Origin: a bacterium
Lineage (GTDB): Bacteria > BMS3Abin14
NCBI GenBank assembly: GCA_029210545.1
Contig: JARGFV010000118.1
Span: 1-7,311, forward strand
Length of the DNA stretch: 7,311 bases
Direction of reading: 5' to 3'
The notes under the pieces are model-generated. The model made no database searches. It was not told the origin of the DNA and worked only from the letters and a program-made list of their open reading frames with translations. Made by a program: the position numbers and the translations under genes. Each line of letters opens with the position of its first letter. Position 1 is the first letter of the stretch. Below are positions 5,589 through 7,311 of this stretch, piece after piece.

Positions 5589-6346
5589 GCGCGCTCATGG
5601 AAACAAGGGGGCTTTGCCGGTATTTCGGGGGCGTACGGGCTATCCAGGAGTTGGATTTCGAGGTCCGCGAGGGGCTTATCCAGTCGGTCATCGGGCCCAA
5701 CGGGGCCGGCAAGACCACCCTGTTCAACGTGGTTTCGGGTATCCTTCCTCCGACATCGGGGGAGGTTTTCTTTAACGGTGCGCCCATCACCAGGCTGGCT
5801 CCTCACCGGATTGCGTCCATGGGTGTGACCCGCACCTTCCAGAACCTGCAGCTTTTTTCCGACATGACGGTTCTGGAAAACGTTATGGTTGGGATGCATC
5901 TGAGATCCCGGGGAGGCTTTTTCGCCTCGGCGTTCAAACCGCCATGGGTCTGGAAGGAGGAGCGCCGGATCCGGGACAGTTCCATGGAGATCCTGGAGTT
6001 CACAGCTCTTGCGGATTACGCATCGCTGGTGGCCGGGAGCCTGCCCTTCGGACGTCAGCGGGTCCTGGAGATCGCGAGGGGGCTGGCAATGAAACCGGAA
6101 CTCCTCATGCTGGACGAACCGGCCGCCGGTCTGAACATTAGGGAAACGTCCGATCTTTCCGGCCTTATTTCCCGCATCAGGGAACTCGGGATCACCATCC
6201 TCCTGGTGGAGCACGACATGGACCTGGTCATGGCCATTTCCGATCGTGTCACCGTTCTGGACCAGGGACAGAAGATCGCCGAAGGTGACCCCGAGTTCGT
6301 GAGAAACGACGACAAAGTGCTCAAGGCGTATCTGGGAGAAGAGTAA
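5585..6346 (+). CDS. livG: ABC transporter ATPase, LivG type
   Basis: This 253-residue cytoplasmic ATPase pairs with LivF to power the importer. Walker A is GPNGAGKT (37-44) and the Q-loop residue is Gln86 in RTFQNLQLF. The signature region SLPFGRQR (152-159) replaces LSGGQ, in keeping with the LPYGxQR form usual in LivG. Walker B LLMLDEPAAGL (173-183) carries Asp177 and catalytic Glu178, and the switch histidine is His210 in LLVEHDMDLV. The insert around residues 108-130 before the signature is typical of LivG compared with LivF. GTG 5585 was chosen because GGAGG (5573-5577) lies 7 nt ahead and because it reproduces the GTGA overlap seen at livH/livM. An in-frame ATG at 5597 would shorten the protein by four residues, with poor spacing. 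Confidence 0.94.
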   Translation: MSALMETRGLCRYFGGVRAIQELDFEVREGLIQSVIGPNGAGKTTLFNVVSGILPPTSGEVFFNGAPITRLAPHRIASMGVTRTFQNLQLFSDMTVLENVMVGMHLRSRGGFFASAFKPPWVWKEERRIRDSSMEILEFTALADYASLVAGSLPFGRQRVLEIARGLAMKPELLMLDEPAAGLNIRETSDLSGLISRIRELGITILLVEHDMDLVMAISDRVTVLDQGQKIAEGDPEFVRNDDKVLKAYLGEE

Positions 6347-6347
6347 A

Positions 6348-6364
6348 CAGGTCACAGTGACCTG
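6348..6364. promoter_or_regulatory. Perfect 17-bp palindrome after the livG stop codon
   Basis: CAGGTCAC-A-GTGACCTG is an exact dyad of 8-bp arms around one central base, starting two nucleotides after the livG TAA. As DNA it looks like a dimeric-regulator operator. As RNA it could form a 7-bp hairpin with a 3-nt loop, but no U-tract follows. It is the first thing met in the 78-nt livG-livF spacer. Confidence 0.5.
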
Positions 6365-6390
6365 GGGAAAATGATCCCTTACGATCTAAC

Positions 6391-6418
6391 CGTAAACAGT
6401 AAACTGTAAACCGTTAAC
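6391..6418. repeat. Tandem heptamer array D (four NGTAAAC units) upstream of livF
   Basis: Four contiguous heptamers begin at 6391, 6398, 6405 and 6412: CGTAAAC, AGTAAAC, then TGTAAAC and CGTTAAC. Neighbouring units match at 17 of 21 positions. The array ends six bases before the livF ATG and occupies the place where a Shine-Dalgarno would lie. Its last 16 bases recur inverted at 7185-7200 beyond livF, with one difference. Confidence 0.75.
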
Positions 6419-6424
6419 TTCATT

Positions 6425-7162
6425 ATGTTAAAAGTGCGCAACATAACCACATATTACGGCCGGATCCAGGTCCTTCATGGCGTGTCCATCCACGTGGGCG
6501 AGGGGGAGATCGTGGCGCTCATCGGCGCCAACGGCGCCGGAAAAACGACTCTCATCAACGCTGTCAGCGGGATCCTCAAGATCGCCGAGGGAAGTATCAA
6601 GCTGGGTGAAAGGGAGATCGGGAACCTCCCGCCCGAGCGGATCGTCAAGGCCGGGCTATCCCAGGTCCCTGAGGGGAGGCTGATCTTTTCACCCCTGACA
6701 GTGGAGGACAATCTGCGTCTCGGCGCCTACATCCGGTACCGGGCCAGGGAAAAGGAAGAGATCAAGGAGGATCTCGAAAAGATCTACGAACTTTTTCCCG
6801 TACTGCGGCAACGGTCGGAGCAGATGGCAGGGATGCTGAGCGGGGGAGAACAGCAGATGCTGGCCCTGGGCCGCGCTCTCATGGCCAATCCCCGGCTGAT
6901 CCTCCTTGACGAGCCCTCCCTGGGTCTGGCACCCATCATCGCTGCCGGGATCTTCCGCACCATCGCGGGCCTTCGGGACAAGGGCGTGACCGTGCTGCTG
7001 GTGGAGCAGAACGCCCGTGCCGCCCTGGCCCTTGCGGACAGGGGGTATGTCATAGAGACAGGTTCTGTGGTCCTCCAGGACAAGGCCGAGCGGCTCCTGA
7101 GCAACCCGGAAGTCCAGCGGGCCTACCTGGGGAAGGGGAAAAAAGAAATTTGGGATTCCTGA
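6425..7162 (+). CDS. livF: ABC transporter ATPase, LivF type
   Basis: This 245-residue cytoplasmic ATPase is the partner of LivG. Walker A is GANGAGKT (34-41). The Q-loop segment is SQVPEGRLIF (79-88) with Gln80, and the signature is the family form LSGGEQQ (138-144). Walker B LILLDEPSLGL (158-168) has Asp162 and Glu163. The switch position is Gln195 in LLVEQNARAA, as usual for LivF in place of histidine. ATG 6425 gives a family-like N-terminus (MLKVRNITTYYG), but no purine-rich ribosome binding site precedes it, and the in-frame codons upstream reach a TAA at 6407 with no alternative ATG, GTG or TTG. The usual C-terminus around YLG (235-236 region) is followed by a short tail, KGKKEIWDS; its last residues are encoded by one arm of the downstream hairpin. 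It is separated from livG by 78 nt, unlike the overlapping livHMG genes. Confidence 0.93.
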   Translation: MLKVRNITTYYGRIQVLHGVSIHVGEGEIVALIGANGAGKTTLINAVSGILKIAEGSIKLGEREIGNLPPERIVKAGLSQVPEGRLIFSPLTVEDNLRLGAYIRYRAREKEEIKEDLEKIYELFPVLRQRSEQMAGMLSGGEQQMLALGRALMANPRLILLDEPSLGLAPIIAAGIFRTIAGLRDKGVTVLLVEQNARAALALADRGYVIETGSVVLQDKAERLLSNPEVQRAYLGKGKKEIWDS

Positions 7163-7184
7163 TATTCAAGAATCCCAAATTTCT
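7144..7184 (+). repeat. 15-bp hairpin enclosing the livF stop codon in its loop
   Basis: 7144-7158 pairs perfectly with 7170-7184, leaving an 11-nt loop (7159-7169) that contains the TGA stop (7160-7162). The left arm is coding and supplies the unusual KEIWDS end of LivF. No U-tract follows. A heptamer array begins at the last base of the right arm. It may serve as a 3'-end stabiliser or weak terminator, or be a dispersed repeat that overran the gene end. Confidence 0.7.
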
Positions 7185-7211
7185 GTTCACGGTTTACAGT
7201 AGACAGTTCAC
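7184..7211. repeat. Tandem heptamer array E (four NGTNNAC units) downstream of livF
   Basis: Units begin at 7184, 7191, 7198 and 7205 and all fit NGTNNAC (TGTTCAC, GGTTTAC and two more). Adjacent units match at 14 of 21 positions. The stretch 7185-7200 is the reverse complement of 6403-6418 at 15 of 16 positions, so arrays D and E are inverted relatives flanking livF. Confidence 0.6.
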
Positions 7212-7236
7212 AGTCAAAAAGTTTTTTCTGTATACT
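7207..7236 (+). promoter_or_regulatory. Possible sigma-70 promoter reading rightward
   Basis: TTCACA (7207-7212) and TATACT (7231-7236) are separated by 18 nt, with TG just before the second box. The -10 match is fair and the -35 match partial. It would drive a gene beyond the right edge or the hairpin-rich region. AT-rich spacers give such matches by chance, so confidence is low. Confidence 0.25.
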
Positions 7237-7247
7237 TTGATAGAGTC

Positions 7248-7275
7248 GCAAAAAGTCCAATCCGGGACTTTTCGC
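7248..7275. repeat. Imperfect hairpin downstream of livF
   Basis: 7251-7258 pairs with 7265-7272 over 8 bp around a 6-nt loop. After one mismatch (7250/7273), two more pairs extend the stem to 7248/7275. The GTCGCAAAAAGTCC core resembles dispersed hairpins I recall from deltaproteobacterial genomes. No T-run follows the stem. Confidence 0.5.
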
Positions 7276-7280
7276 TCCAC

Positions 7281-7310
7281 GGAAAGGGAAAAGCGTCGTT
7301 TTCCCTTTCC
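7281..7310. terminator. Perfect 12-bp hairpin, possible bidirectional terminator
   Basis: GGAAAGGGAAAA (7281-7292) pairs perfectly with TTTTCCCTTTCC (7299-7310) around the 6-nt loop GCGTCG. The window ends at 7311, so a downstream U-tract cannot be seen. The stem is purine on one strand and pyrimidine on the other. It is the likeliest end of the livHMGF transcript in this window, but may instead be another dispersed palindrome. Confidence 0.45.
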
Positions 7311-7311
7311 T

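Noticed and set aside
5585-6346. Degenerate, possibly inactive signature motif in LivG (LPFGRQR in place of LSGGQ)
   Set aside because: LPYGxQR-like signatures are normal for LivG proteins, and Walker A, Walker B, Q-loop and switch residues are intact.
5435-6355. 306-codon minus-strand frame under livG
   Set aside because: It is antisense to a well-supported ATPase with intact Walker motifs, and its composition is typical of a shadow frame.
6391-6418. Array D as a CRISPR remnant or an origin iteron set
   Set aside because: Units are 7 bp with no spacers, so this is not CRISPR. No replication gene or DnaA boxes accompany it, so an origin is not supported.

Overview
The window carries seven complete protein-coding genes, all on the + strand. 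In order they are an AMP-forming aryl-CoA ligase of the phenylacetate-CoA ligase family (paaK), a small tandem ACT-domain protein, and the five parts of a LivKHMGF-type ABC importer: periplasmic binding protein, two permeases and two ATPases. The G+C-rich coding sequence, the PaaK-ACT-Liv order and the interspersed palindromes suggest a Gram-negative anaerobe of the former Deltaproteobacteria (Desulfobacterota or relatives). That placement is inference; the window has no phylogenetic marker.

Layout. 1-276 is noncoding and holds degenerate palindromic repeats and two adjacent hairpins that end just before the paaK ribosome binding site. paaK is 277-1578. The 166-nt spacer that follows has two 7-bp-period tandem arrays. 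The ACT gene is 1745-2170 and the binding protein gene is 2258-3412. The 296-nt spacer 3413-3708 holds a clear intrinsic terminator, an inverted repeat, a larger folded repeat and a possible 20-codon leader peptide. livH (3709-4590), livM (4587-5588) and livG (5585-6346) are joined by two GTGA stop/start overlaps. livF (6425-7162) stands apart behind a palindrome and another 7-bp array, with no visible Shine-Dalgarno. 7163-7311 is noncoding and rich in hairpins.

How the genes may work together. The binding protein resembles, from my memory of the family, the RPA1789/CouP-like group that binds aromatic acids more than it resembles classical leucine-binding LivK. Beside an arylacetate-CoA ligase and an ACT-domain candidate sensor, this supports a unit for uptake and CoA activation of an aromatic acid or aromatic amino-acid product. 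Conventional branched-chain amino acid uptake remains possible.

The most unusual structure lies outside the genes. Degenerate tandem heptamers occur in four of the five spacers examined outside the tightly overlapping livHMG block (paaK-ACT, livK-livH, livG-livF, after livF). Two long hairpins place the stop codons of paaK and livF in their loops, and each is directly followed by a heptamer array. livF is flanked by an inverted pair of 16-bp sequences matching at 15 positions.
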